This document shows, one piece after another, positions 16,824 through 25,677 of a stretch of DNA of 64,000 bases. The notes beneath the pieces were generated by a model. That model was not told the origin of the DNA and did not search any database. It saw only the letters and a list, made by a program, of their open reading frames with translations. The stretch's first letter is position 1, and each line of letters begins with the position of its first letter. Made by a program: the position numbers and the translations under genes. Source of the stretch: an uncultured Acetatifactor sp. Its GTDB lineage: Bacteria > Bacillota > Clostridia > Lachnospirales > Lachnospiraceae. Where the stretch lies: the NCBI GenBank assembly GCA_910580225.1, contig CAJTXE010000018.1, positions 1-64,000 on the forward strand. Direction: 5' to 3'.

Positions 16824-18713
16824 ATGTGCGGAATATGCGGATTTATAGAAAACAATGTTCAGAAGACTATCCCTGTTTCCGAAGCCCCGCTCTCCCGGGA
16901 ACAGGTACTGGAAAAAATGATGATTGCCCTGGTCCATCGGGGGCCGGATCAGGGCAACTGCTGGATGTCCGAGACAGCTGCCTTGGGCTTCCGTCGCCTC
17001 AGCATCATTGATCTGGAAGGAAGCATGCAGCCCATGGCAAACGAAACCGGAAATCTGATTCTTGTGTTTAACGGGGAAATCTATAATTATCAGGAACTGC
17101 GCAGGGAGCTTCTGGCAGCAGGACACCGATTTTCCACTCAGGGGGATTCCGAAGTACTCCTCCACGGCTATGAACAGTGGGGAGAACACCTGCCGGAACA
17201 TCTCCGAGGCATGTTCGCCTTCGCCATCTGGGATGAGCAGAACGAGCGGCTGTATGCGGCCCGGGATCCTTTCGGCATCAAACCGTTTTACTACGCCCCA
17301 ACTGACGGTCAATTTGTCTTCGCATCGGAAATCAAGGGAATCCTGCCCCATCCCTCCTATAAAAAGAAGCTGAATCAGGAGGCTCTGGAACAATACCTGT
17401 CCTTTCAATATTCCGCCCTGGAAAAAACGTTTTTCCAGGGAATCCGTCAACTGAAACCCGGACATTTTCTGACCTATAACAGAAAAAGCGCCTCTCTGGA
17501 ACTGAATCCATATTTCGTGCCCACGCTGCATCCGCAATCCCTCAATGGAAAAAAGCAGGAGGAAGAATGGATCTCCAGGCTGGACCAGACAATTGAAAAT
17601 TCCGTGAAGACCCACATGGCTGCGGATGTGGAGGTAGGAGCGTTTCTGTCCGGCGGCGTGGATTCCGGTCTGGTAGCTGCCGAATTTACCGGAACAAAAA
17701 CCTTCACCGTAGGATTCGGCAAAGGACAGAGCCGGTACAATGAAATGCCTCTGGCAAAAGAACTGGCACATGAACTGCATCTTTCTCACAAAGGAAAACA
17801 GATTTCCGAGAAAGAATTTTGGGCAGCCGTTCCCGAAGTCCTCTACCATATGGACGAACCCTCCGGCGACCCTTCCGCAGTAGCACTGTACTTCCTCTCC
17901 CGGGAGGCATCCCAGCAGGTGAAAGTAGTAGTTTCAGGTGAAGGAGCTGACGAGCTTTTCGGCGGTTACCGTATCTATTGTGAGCCCAATGCCCTGCACC
18001 TGTACCAGAAACTGCCCGCCTCCCTCCGCAGAGGAATCGCCGGCCTGGCTGCCCGCCTTCCCAAAATGCGGGGACGCAGTTTCCTTATCCGCGGAAGCAT
18101 GCCCGTGGAAGAACGCTTTATCGGCAATGCCAATCTCTTCACCGCCAAAGAGCGCAGAAAGCTTCTGAAATCCGGCTCCGACGCCCTGACACCCCAGGAA
18201 CTCCTGGCCGGGGATTACGCAGATGCCGGCAATCTGGATGATGCCAGCCGCATGCAGTACATAGACCTGCTCCACTGGCTGCCGGGAGATATCCTCCAGA
18301 AGGCAGACCGCATGAGCATGGCCCACTCCCTGGAGCTGCGGGTTCCTTACCTGGATAAGGAAGTGTTTGAAGCGGCGCGTTATCTGCCCTCAAAATACAA
18401 ACAGAAAAAGCAGATATCCAAATATCTCTTCCGCCAGGTAGCCGCAAGACATCTCCCTGCCGCAAGCTCCGAACGCAAAAAGCTTGGCTTTCCGGTTCCC
18501 CTGGGACATTTTCTCACCTCAGAAGCAGGCTCGGAAATCCTGAACAAAGTCTTTCACTCACCGGCTGCGGAAAAATTCTTTCATCGGGACGCTCTGGATG
18601 AACTGATGGCGGGCAGAGGCTGCGGGCGAGGCAACACCAACCGGAAGCTCTGGGCCGTGTATGCCTTTCTGGTATGGTATGAAATTTATTTTCCGGAGGA
18701 GACAGCCGTCTGA
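16824..18713 (+). CDS. asnB: Asparagine synthetase (glutamine-hydrolysing)
   Basis: 629 residues. The start follows AAAGGAG and gives MCGICGF, where Cys2 becomes the N-terminal nucleophile of the glutaminase domain (residues 2-215). The synthetase domain carries the ATP-pyrophosphatase loop LSGGVDSGL (about 277) and GEGADELFGGYRIY. It makes asparagine from aspartate, glutamine and ATP in the cytoplasm. Length matches AsnB. It stands alone, convergent with addA. Confidence 0.95.
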   Translation: MCGICGFIENNVQKTIPVSEAPLSREQVLEKMMIALVHRGPDQGNCWMSETAALGFRRLSIIDLEGSMQPMANETGNLILVFNGEIYNYQELRRELLAAGHRFSTQGDSEVLLHGYEQWGEHLPEHLRGMFAFAIWDEQNERLYAARDPFGIKPFYYAPTDGQFVFASEIKGILPHPSYKKKLNQEALEQYLSFQYSALEKTFFQGIRQLKPGHFLTYNRKSASLELNPYFVPTLHPQSLNGKKQEEEWISRLDQTIENSVKTHMAADVEVGAFLSGGVDSGLVAAEFTGTKTFTVGFGKGQSRYNEMPLAKELAHELHLSHKGKQISEKEFWAAVPEVLYHMDEPSGDPSAVALYFLSREASQQVKVVVSGEGADELFGGYRIYCEPNALHLYQKLPASLRRGIAGLAARLPKMRGRSFLIRGSMPVEERFIGNANLFTAKERRKLLKSGSDALTPQELLAGDYADAGNLDDASRMQYIDLLHWLPGDILQKADRMSMAHSLELRVPYLDKEVFEAARYLPSKYKQKKQISKYLFRQVAARHLPAASSERKKLGFPVPLGHFLTSEAGSEILNKVFHSPAAEKFFHRDALDELMAGRGCGRGNTNRKLWAVYAFLVWYEIYFPEETAV

Positions 18714-18778
18714 TGGCGTTGCCTCCCTGCCGTTTTGTATGTGCCTCTCTGCTGACAGAACCTGCGCGGAACATGATT

Positions 18779-18836
18779 CCTGGAGGACAAAGTCATATGA
18801 TTTCCCGTGTCATAGGAAAATCCTCCAGGCAGTTTT
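18779..18836. terminator. Terminator between asnB and addA
   Basis: CCTGGAGGA (18779-18787) pairs perfectly with TCCTCCAGG (18821-18829), followed by CAGTTTT. The loop is long (33 bases). Position between convergent genes fits a terminator of asnB. Confidence 0.6.
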
Positions 18837-18882
18837 GAATGGACAGCAGTCCCCACAGGAATCTCTCAAAAAGTGCACCTGC

Positions 18883-21800
18883 CTAATATCTGCCCAGATG
18901 AAAGGAATACAGAACCCGCTCTTTCACCGGCTTCCCATAGATCTTCTCAAGCGCCTCCTGATAATAGTCCAGCTGGGTCTCATAGCGATTCCACAGCTCC
19001 GCCATGGAAGACACCGAATCCGTCTTGTAATCAAGCAGAACCAATCCGTCCTCTTCCTCAAAAAACACATCAATAATCCCCTGAATGAGGACAGTCTCGT
19101 CCGAAGGAAATTCCCTTTTCAGCCTGCGGGCATCAATCCCCAGCACAAAGGGCTGTTCCCGGTAAAGCCGCTTCTGCTGCCATGCCTTGTACATGCGGAA
19201 GGCCAGCGGCGTATGCAGAAACTTAACGATTTTCCGTATATTAATTGTCTGGAAGTATTCTTCCGGCAGACGCTTTTCCTCTACTTTCTTTCGAAGAAAT
19301 ATCTGCAGCCGGGATATCAGTTCTTTTTCCTCCGCCCGCAAGGCATTCGCCTCTATTGGTTTTCTATCTCCTTCCGGCATAGTTCCCCCATCTGGCCGTC
19401 TGCTTTCCCCCTCCGGCAGAATTCCCGAATCTGCCACTTCGCCTTCCGGCAGAATCTCTCCGAAATCCAGAAGCTCCATCACCCGGTGATACGCATTTCC
19501 CCGCACGGCTCCGCTGACAGACGCCTCCTCTCTTCGAAACATGGGAATATAAGGTACCGCTTCCTTTTCCTCGAATATATGACAGGCAGCCTCGTCACGG
19601 TCTGCCATGGCTGCAATCTTTAATTCCGACACCGTTGTCTTCGTATAAAGATCCGCCAGAGCGGCATATGGATAAACCGCATTCAGACACTGACGCAGAC
19701 GCATCTCCGCCTCAGCCCCCTCCTGCTGTCCAGCCAGCTCCAGGGCTTCCTTTTTGGAAAACAGCTGCAGCTGCTCCGTTATCATCCCAGCCGCATGTTC
19801 CTCCTGTTCCACAATGTGTACCGCCACACGGCTTTCCGGCAGCACAGGAAACAGAAAATCCAGGTAACTTCCAGCCTCCATAAAATCCAGATAGGACAGT
19901 TGTCCGCCGCCCAGCTCTCTGCGTCGTTCCCATTTTTCCGCAGCACCTTCCACAACCCCTGTCATTACCAGCTTTTCCCTGGCACGGGTCATCGCCACAT
20001 AGAGCAGGCGCATCTCTTCAGCCAGACTCTCTTCCCGCAGTTTTCCGGACAGTGCCATACGACGCAGGGTTTTATTCCGGATGCGCCTGTCCGGATCCAC
20101 ATAATCCGTACCCAGCCCCAAATCCATATCCAGAATCAGCGCCTGATTCACATCCTGCATGTTAAATCTTTTACTCATACCTGCCACAAAGGTAATCGGG
20201 AACTCCAGCCCTTTACTCTTGTGGATGCTCATGATCCTCACCACATCGGCATTTTCATCCAGCTGCTCAGCCCCGCCGTAATCCACATCATATTTTTCCA
20301 GCTGTCCCATATACCGGATAAAATGAAACAGTCCAAAATAACTGGTTTTCTCAAAATCCGATGCCTTGGTAAGGAGCATCTCCACATTGGCCCGCCTCCG
20401 GCTTCCGGTAGGGAGTGCCGTCACATATTCCAGATAGCCGAAATCCTGAATCAGCTTTGTCAGCAATTCCCGAATGGGAAGGTATATTGTGCATTCCCGA
20501 TATCCGGCAATCCGGTGCAGGAAAGCAGCCGCTTTTTTTCCAAGGCCCATGATGTCTTCTGCTTCCTGCTCCCCTGCCGTTCCCGGATTCTCCGTTCTCT
20601 TGGTCCGTTTGACGCTTTTTTCCAGGTCCTCTTTTCCATTGACCGGTTCGCCGTCATCCCTCATGGGATCTTCTGATTCTCCGTAATCCTCCGCAAATCG
20701 CTTCAGCGCATCATACAGGCTGCAGCCCTTGGTATGACTGCGGATCCTGGCGGCTTCTTCCTCAGAGAAACCTCCGAAGACAGACTTCATAACCCCAAAC
20801 AAAGGAATATCCTGGCTCGGATTGTCCAGCACACGCAGCAGCTGCAGCAGTTCCTGTACTTCCGCTGCAGCAAAATAACCTGTTTTGGATGTAATATATG
20901 CCGGGATGCCCTCCTGCTCCAGGACTTCCCTGAACTCCTCATCCCACCCGCTGTTGGTCCGCAGCAGAATCACCATGTCACTGTACTTTGCAGGCCGCAT
21001 TTCACCGCTTCTCCTGTCCGTCACGGGAAAGCTTTCCCTCATCTCCCTGATCTTACGGGCAATGGCCAGTGCCTCCGCCTGTTTGGCTCCAAAAGATTCT
21101 TCTTTATCCGGTTTTTCCACCAGGAAAAGTTCCGTACCGCAGGCTTTATTTTCCGGATACGCGGCTCCCGGATAGAGCGCCGCCCTGTCATCATAGGCGA
21201 TCCCTCCCACTTCCCCGCTCATCATCCGGGCAAATACGTCGTTCACGGAATCAACCACTTCCCTACGGCTTCGAAAATTTTTCGCAAGATCGATCCGCAG
21301 GCACGTTTTATTCTGTCTGTCCTTTTCAGGATGGTCTCTGTCCTGCACATCTTCTGCTCCCGCCGCATCCGTCGCATAAGATTCATATTTCTCCAGAAAC
21401 AGCTCCGGCCTTGCCAGGCGGAATTTATAGATGCTCTGCTTCACGTCCCCCACCATAAAGCGATTAAACCGGCCATCCTCCTCCCCTGAAACCGCTTTCA
21501 GCAGATACTCCTGAACCAGATTGCTGTCCTGGTACTCATCTGTCAGTATCTCGGCAAAATGCTGTCTGTATTCTCTTGCAACTGCGCTGGGCCTGACCTG
21601 GTCGCCATTCACGTCCAGAAGAATATCCAACGCATAATGCTCCATATCGGTGAAATCTATCACCTTCTTCTCCTGCTTTTTTTCCTGCATTCTTCTGTCA
21701 AAATCCAATACCAGATCGATAAGCGTACTCACCGGCTCCCTGCAGGCCGCCCCCTGTCTTGCCGCAAGCTCCAGAGACGTGGCAAAATAGCGCTCCTCCA

Positions 21801-22734
21801 TCCCGCGAATGCTGTCTTTCACCCCTGCCCGCAGTTCCTTTGCCAGTTCCCTTTTCACCGTCGAAACACTGTCATCCTTCTTCGCGGGAAGCCTGCCGAA
21901 TTTCACCGCCGGAAGCTTCAATGCAAATTCCGCCATGGATTCACAGGCCAGCAGGCTTTCCAGCTGCTCCAGCTCTCCGTCAACCAGTTCTCCATACATA
22001 TAGGGACCGTCCGCATCTTCGCACAGTCCACGGACCGTCCGCATCTTTTCCACACATCCGGCCGCCATCTTCCGCAAGTGCTGCATCAGATACATCCCGT
22101 ACGGGCTGTCTTTCATCTCCTCTACCGTTACTGCACCGTAATCATTCCTGCGGGCCTCCAGCCATCTGTCCGGCCAGGGAAAACTGGCAGCATATCGCGA
22201 CAGGTTTAAAATATGCTGTTCCAGCACACTCTCACGGCCCCCTGGACAGAAATACTCCACACAGAACCGGAAAGCCTCATTTTCAGAGGCATAGGAATCT
22301 TCCATCAGTTCCCCCAGCGTCTCCTGCTGCATCAGCTTAATCTCCCCTTCATCTGCAATCCGAAAGGCCGGGTCCAGTCCGATCTCATTGAAGTGGTTCC
22401 GGAGCAGAAAAAGGCAGAAACTGTCAATGGTAGTAATCTGGGCATTATGTAAAAGAGTGGCCTGCCTCTGAATATGTTCGGATTCCGGACATTCCGTAAG
22501 TCTTCTGGAGATACCTGCCGCGATCCTTTCCCGCATTTCCGCCGCCGCCGCATTGGTAAACGTAACGATCAGCAACCGGTCTATATCTACGGGATTCCGT
22601 TCGTCACACACCATTTTTGTGATACGTTCCACCAGCACGGCCGTCTTGCCGCTGCCTGCCGCTGCCGATACCAATATATTGCAGCCATGTAAATCAATGG
22701 CCCTCTGCTGTTCCCGGGTAAATGTGACCGCCAT
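18883..22734 (-). CDS. addA: ATP-dependent helicase/nuclease subunit AddA
   Basis: 1283 residues. A UvrD/PcrA-like helicase has Walker A LVSAAAGSGKTAVLVERI at about 20-37, FTNAAAAEMRER, TIDSFCLFLLRNHF, DEYQDSN, GDVKQSIYKFR and MSIHKSKGLEFP. A C-terminal RecB-type nuclease has LLDYKTDSV near 1210. AddAB resects double-strand breaks to load RecA. In most Firmicutes addB lies directly upstream; here the upstream neighbour is SRP RNA, so addB must be elsewhere. A linker before the nuclease domain (about 1070-1115) holds three PEGE/PEGD motifs. Confidence 0.94.
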   Translation of the reverse strand: MAVTFTREQQRAIDLHGCNILVSAAAGSGKTAVLVERITKMVCDERNPVDIDRLLIVTFTNAAAAEMRERIAAGISRRLTECPESEHIQRQATLLHNAQITTIDSFCLFLLRNHFNEIGLDPAFRIADEGEIKLMQQETLGELMEDSYASENEAFRFCVEYFCPGGRESVLEQHILNLSRYAASFPWPDRWLEARRNDYGAVTVEEMKDSPYGMYLMQHLRKMAAGCVEKMRTVRGLCEDADGPYMYGELVDGELEQLESLLACESMAEFALKLPAVKFGRLPAKKDDSVSTVKRELAKELRAGVKDSIRGMEERYFATSLELAARQGAACREPVSTLIDLVLDFDRRMQEKKQEKKVIDFTDMEHYALDILLDVNGDQVRPSAVAREYRQHFAEILTDEYQDSNLVQEYLLKAVSGEEDGRFNRFMVGDVKQSIYKFRLARPELFLEKYESYATDAAGAEDVQDRDHPEKDRQNKTCLRIDLAKNFRSRREVVDSVNDVFARMMSGEVGGIAYDDRAALYPGAAYPENKACGTELFLVEKPDKEESFGAKQAEALAIARKIREMRESFPVTDRRSGEMRPAKYSDMVILLRTNSGWDEEFREVLEQEGIPAYITSKTGYFAAAEVQELLQLLRVLDNPSQDIPLFGVMKSVFGGFSEEEAARIRSHTKGCSLYDALKRFAEDYGESEDPMRDDGEPVNGKEDLEKSVKRTKRTENPGTAGEQEAEDIMGLGKKAAAFLHRIAGYRECTIYLPIRELLTKLIQDFGYLEYVTALPTGSRRRANVEMLLTKASDFEKTSYFGLFHFIRYMGQLEKYDVDYGGAEQLDENADVVRIMSIHKSKGLEFPITFVAGMSKRFNMQDVNQALILDMDLGLGTDYVDPDRRIRNKTLRRMALSGKLREESLAEEMRLLYVAMTRAREKLVMTGVVEGAAEKWERRRELGGGQLSYLDFMEAGSYLDFLFPVLPESRVAVHIVEQEEHAAGMITEQLQLFSKKEALELAGQQEGAEAEMRLRQCLNAVYPYAALADLYTKTTVSELKIAAMADRDEAACHIFEEKEAVPYIPMFRREEASVSGAVRGNAYHRVMELLDFGEILPEGEVADSGILPEGESRRPDGGTMPEGDRKPIEANALRAEEKELISRLQIFLRKKVEEKRLPEEYFQTINIRKIVKFLHTPLAFRMYKAWQQKRLYREQPFVLGIDARRLKREFPSDETVLIQGIIDVFFEEEDGLVLLDYKTDSVSSMAELWNRYETQLDYYQEALEKIYGKPVKERVLYSFHLGRY
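19370..19470 (-). repeat. Short coding repeat (PEG motifs) in addA
   Basis: Three imperfect copies of a CTTCCGGCAGAAT-like unit encode ILPEGEVADS, ILPEGESRRP and TMPEGDRKP in the linker between the helicase and nuclease parts of AddA. The linker is probably flexible and tolerant of expansion. Confidence 0.6.
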
Positions 22735-22793
22735 AAGCCGTTTATTCCTTCCTGCCTTTCAGGGCTTTTCCAAAATCAGGACAATTTAAAATC

Positions 22794-22822
22794 AGCGTAG
22801 CATTTCCAACAGACCCTGTCAA
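22794..22822 (-). promoter_or_regulatory. Sigma-A promoter of addA
   Basis: On the minus strand a perfect TTGACA (22817-22822) and TACGCT (22794-22799) are 17 bases apart, about 60 bases upstream of addA. Confidence 0.6.
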
Positions 22823-22893
22823 GGCAAAGTTTGCCGGACAAAGTCTGAGAACCTGGTCTGCCGAAAAATTCAATTCCTGCCAAATTTTAATTC

Positions 22894-22922
22894 TTGACAA
22901 ATCCCCCGGAACAGGATACACT
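22894..22922 (+). promoter_or_regulatory. Sigma-A promoter of the SRP RNA gene
   Basis: TTGACA (22894-22899) and TACACT (22917-22922) have a 17-base spacer. The predicted start, about 22930, coincides with the 5' arm of the SRP RNA closing helix. Confidence 0.8.
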
Positions 22923-22929
22923 GTAAAAA

Positions 22930-23090
22930 GCCGTACATCTTTAAAGTCCGATACAGTGATGAAATTCGGTCTTGCGCAATGGGAATCCGTGAACCGTGTC
23001 AGGTTGGGAACAAAGCAGCACTAAGCGGAACCTCTCATGTGCCGCAAGGCAGCCGGGTGGAGCTGTGCTTCGGGCTTTGAGATGTACGGT
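22930..23090 (+). ncRNA. ffs: Signal recognition particle RNA
   Basis: About 160 nt. The ends pair (CCGTACATCT with AGATGTACGG). The middle holds the Ffh-binding domain: GTGTCAGG, a GGAA loop and AAGCAGCACTAAG. SRP RNA with Ffh targets nascent membrane proteins. The apical helix differs from the common GTCCGGAAGGA form and reads TTGGGAACAA, but U-A and G-C pairs keep the stem and GGAA loop, so the change is compensated. A short TTTTA follows. Most Lachnospiraceae SRP RNAs I recall look similar apart from this apical change. Confidence 0.88.
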
Positions 23091-23095
23091 TTTAT

Positions 23096-24061
23096 ATGAG
23101 GAATAAAACTGTGAATCAAACTATGAGACTATCACCGAAAGAATTACAATCCCTCATGAAAGACTGCACCCTCTGCCCCAGACAGTGCCATGTCAACCGC
23201 CTGGAAGGAGAAACCGGTTTCTGCGGTCAGAGTGCGGATATCACCGCAGCCAGAGCTGCTCTCCATTACTGGGAGGAGCCCTGTCTTTCCGGAAAAAGCG
23301 GTTCCGGCACTGTATTTTTCTCCGGTTGCAGCCTTCGGTGTGTCTATTGCCAAAATCACGACATCGCCCTTGGCAGACGGGGCCGCATACTGTCCTCTGA
23401 CCGTCTTCCCCGGATCTTTTTGGAACTGCAGGAAAAGGGCGCTGCCAATATTAACCTGGTGACAGCAGGCCATTTTCTTCCTCAAGTATGCCTTGCCCTG
23501 GAAACAGCGAAAAAGTCCGGTCTCTTCATTCCGGTTGTATACAATACCTCCTCCTATGAGGAAGTTTCTTCCCTTCGCCTGCTGGACGGTCTGGTGGATA
23601 TCTATCTCCCTGATCTGAAATATCATTCTCCCCTGCTGTCCCAACGATTTTCTCATGCCCCCGATTATTTTGAGAAAGCCTGCCTGGCAATCAGGGAAAT
23701 GTTCCGCCAGGTAAAAACTCCTGTGTTCGGCTCCGGGGACGGTATGATGAAAAGGGGGCTCATTGTCCGCCATCTGCTCCTGCCTGGCCAGACAGGCGAT
23801 TCCAAACGAATCCTTCGTTACCTTCATAACACTTACGGAAATGACATCTATGTCAGTATTATGAATCAGTATACGCCGCTCCCTCATCTGGAACAGCTTC
23901 CCGAGCCTGAACGCAGCCAGCTTCAGCATACCGTTACGCCGGAAGAATATATCAGGGTACTGGATTTTGCCTGCAGAATCGGCATTGAACAGGGATTCCG
24001 CCAGGAGGGACAAACAGCCGCCGAAAGTTTTATTCCGCCCTTCGACGGTGAGGGGTTGTAA
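23096..24061 (+). CDS. Radical SAM protein, PflX/YjjW-like
   Basis: 321 residues. An N-terminal Cys-rich segment (CTLCPRQCHVN, then GFCG) precedes the radical SAM motif CSLRCVYC (about 78-85), which binds a 4Fe-4S cluster and SAM. The fold and the YNTSSYE and YLPDLKYH segments match the family annotated as putative pyruvate formate-lyase activating proteins (COG1313); true substrates are unknown. The gene begins six bases after the SRP RNA end. ATG 23096 has no ribosome site; GTG 23111, with GAGGA upstream, or ATG 23123 may be the true start. Confidence 0.88.
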   Translation: MRNKTVNQTMRLSPKELQSLMKDCTLCPRQCHVNRLEGETGFCGQSADITAARAALHYWEEPCLSGKSGSGTVFFSGCSLRCVYCQNHDIALGRRGRILSSDRLPRIFLELQEKGAANINLVTAGHFLPQVCLALETAKKSGLFIPVVYNTSSYEEVSSLRLLDGLVDIYLPDLKYHSPLLSQRFSHAPDYFEKACLAIREMFRQVKTPVFGSGDGMMKRGLIVRHLLLPGQTGDSKRILRYLHNTYGNDIYVSIMNQYTPLPHLEQLPEPERSQLQHTVTPEEYIRVLDFACRIGIEQGFRQEGQTAAESFIPPFDGEGL

Positions 24062-24138
24062 GTTCATACCCTTATGCCTCCCAGTCTCCTTCCCTGCATC
24101 GTCCGGACCAGCGCTCTCCGCAGCAGTATGCCCTCTCC

Positions 24139-25500
24139 CTACAGCCCGGTGCGCATCATATAGTATCCGAAATCTCCCGCCTGTGCCGGCTCTTCAGCAC
24201 ACTCAAAACTCTCAAATCCAAACATAATGGCTACCTGTTTTTCTTTTTCAAAGAAGTTTCCCGGCACTCCTATGTAGTAAACCGCCTCCCCCTTCCTTTC
24301 TACTCTTGCCAACAGCAGGTGTTTATAATTGTAATACCCGTGAAGCAGAAAACTGTTGTTGACTGTGTGATAGGAAGCTTCCGGAAACAGTACAAAATCC
24401 GAAGGCCCAATGGAAATGTACTCTCTGGCATCGTTAAAAGGACGTATATGAGGGTAAATTTCCCACAGCTGATCCCATTTGTTTTCCAGGAGCTTAACAG
24501 GCTTCTGACCTGTACGGCTTCTCTCCCTGCCATGATCCGTCAAATTTCTTCCGCCTCCACGTTCCGGCTCCTTCGTAATTCTTACTGTGTCGTCCACCCC
24601 TCTTCCCGAAAACTCTGCCGTCCGATGTTCTCTCTCCCTCACTGCTGCCTCCCCCCGAATATCCGCCAACCGCTTTGCCCTGCTTCTGTCCGTCTCTCTT
24701 TCTCCCTGCTCCGACTGATATACAGGCCGGCTATTCCCTGCAGCCCCGCCTATGTTCTGTCTCGGGTGATCTGTAGACTGGCGCTTCTCCTCTCTTTCAG
24801 GCAGACTCGACTGATATACCGTTTCGTACATCCCGGAAGCTGCAGTTTCCTGTTTCGGATGATCTGCAGTCCGGTCATCCTCCAGTCCAATCTCTGTTGG
24901 TTCTTTCCGATGTTGCTGATCCATCAACCGGTCGGTTCCGCCTTCCTTCTGATTGAGCAGACCTGCCCCCTGACACTTCCCGCCGTCATCAGTCCCTGCT
25001 TCGCCTTGGACCGGCTGATACACCGACTGCCTCTTCATCACCGCCATATCTTCTCTTTCCTTCGGAAGTATCTCCCTGCTGACCGTAAATTCGGCGGCTT
25101 TGATTTCCTCTGCGCGAAAATTAGCGTTACAGGAAGCCTCTGCTTTCTTCTCATTTATCTGCCATCTGCATGAAATTTCTCTCCCCGCCCCAAGAGGAAT
25201 CCGAAGTCCGTACAATTCTTGGTAGCTGATACCGGTTCCTGCAATATCCGTCAACCGGTTCCACTCCTCTCTGTACTTTCCCTTTCCCTGCAGAATGCAT
25301 ATCTTTCCGGCAGCCTTTTCAACCGATTTTCCCAGGAGAAAAACATCCCGCTCATAGGAGTCCGTCATATGCAGCCCTGTCACCGTCAGTTCGATCAGCA
25401 GCCTTTCATCCCTGACCTCCAGCTTCACATAGCCTCCACCTTTGACCCTCTGTCCCCTTTCCAAATAATCCAGATATCTTATTTTTCTGTCATAATACAT
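24139..25500 (-). CDS. DUF6128 family protein
   Basis: 453 residues. An N-terminal beta-rich domain (YYDRKIRYLDYLERGQRVKG to about 130) and a C-terminal DUF6128 domain (WEIYPHIRPFND, FVLFPEASYHTVNNSFLLHG, about 340-453) flank about 200 residues of charged, low-complexity linker. The linker has repeated VYQS/VYQP and DHPKQ/DHPRQ motifs. Function unknown; restricted, as far as I know, to Lachnospiraceae-type Clostridia. Start 25500 has GGGGGTG nine bases upstream and is preferred to 25563. No signal peptide. Confidence 0.78.
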   Translation of the reverse strand: MYYDRKIRYLDYLERGQRVKGGGYVKLEVRDERLLIELTVTGLHMTDSYERDVFLLGKSVEKAAGKICILQGKGKYREEWNRLTDIAGTGISYQELYGLRIPLGAGREISCRWQINEKKAEASCNANFRAEEIKAAEFTVSREILPKEREDMAVMKRQSVYQPVQGEAGTDDGGKCQGAGLLNQKEGGTDRLMDQQHRKEPTEIGLEDDRTADHPKQETAASGMYETVYQSSLPEREEKRQSTDHPRQNIGGAAGNSRPVYQSEQGERETDRSRAKRLADIRGEAAVREREHRTAEFSGRGVDDTVRITKEPERGGGRNLTDHGRERSRTGQKPVKLLENKWDQLWEIYPHIRPFNDAREYISIGPSDFVLFPEASYHTVNNSFLLHGYYNYKHLLLARVERKGEAVYYIGVPGNFFEKEKQVAIMFGFESFECAEEPAQAGDFGYYMMRTGL

Positions 25501-25677
25501 GTCTGCACCCCCGATATTCTGCCTATTCCGCTTCACTGACGGTATCCGTCTTTCAGTTTCCATCTAAGTATATTCCGGGGGTTGTCTCACTTATTCCATG
25601 GAAACCCGAAAACCAATGGACTTTTAAGCAACGCAGATGCAGCAGGAATTTTGACAGCCTGGCACATTTTTCGCTTC

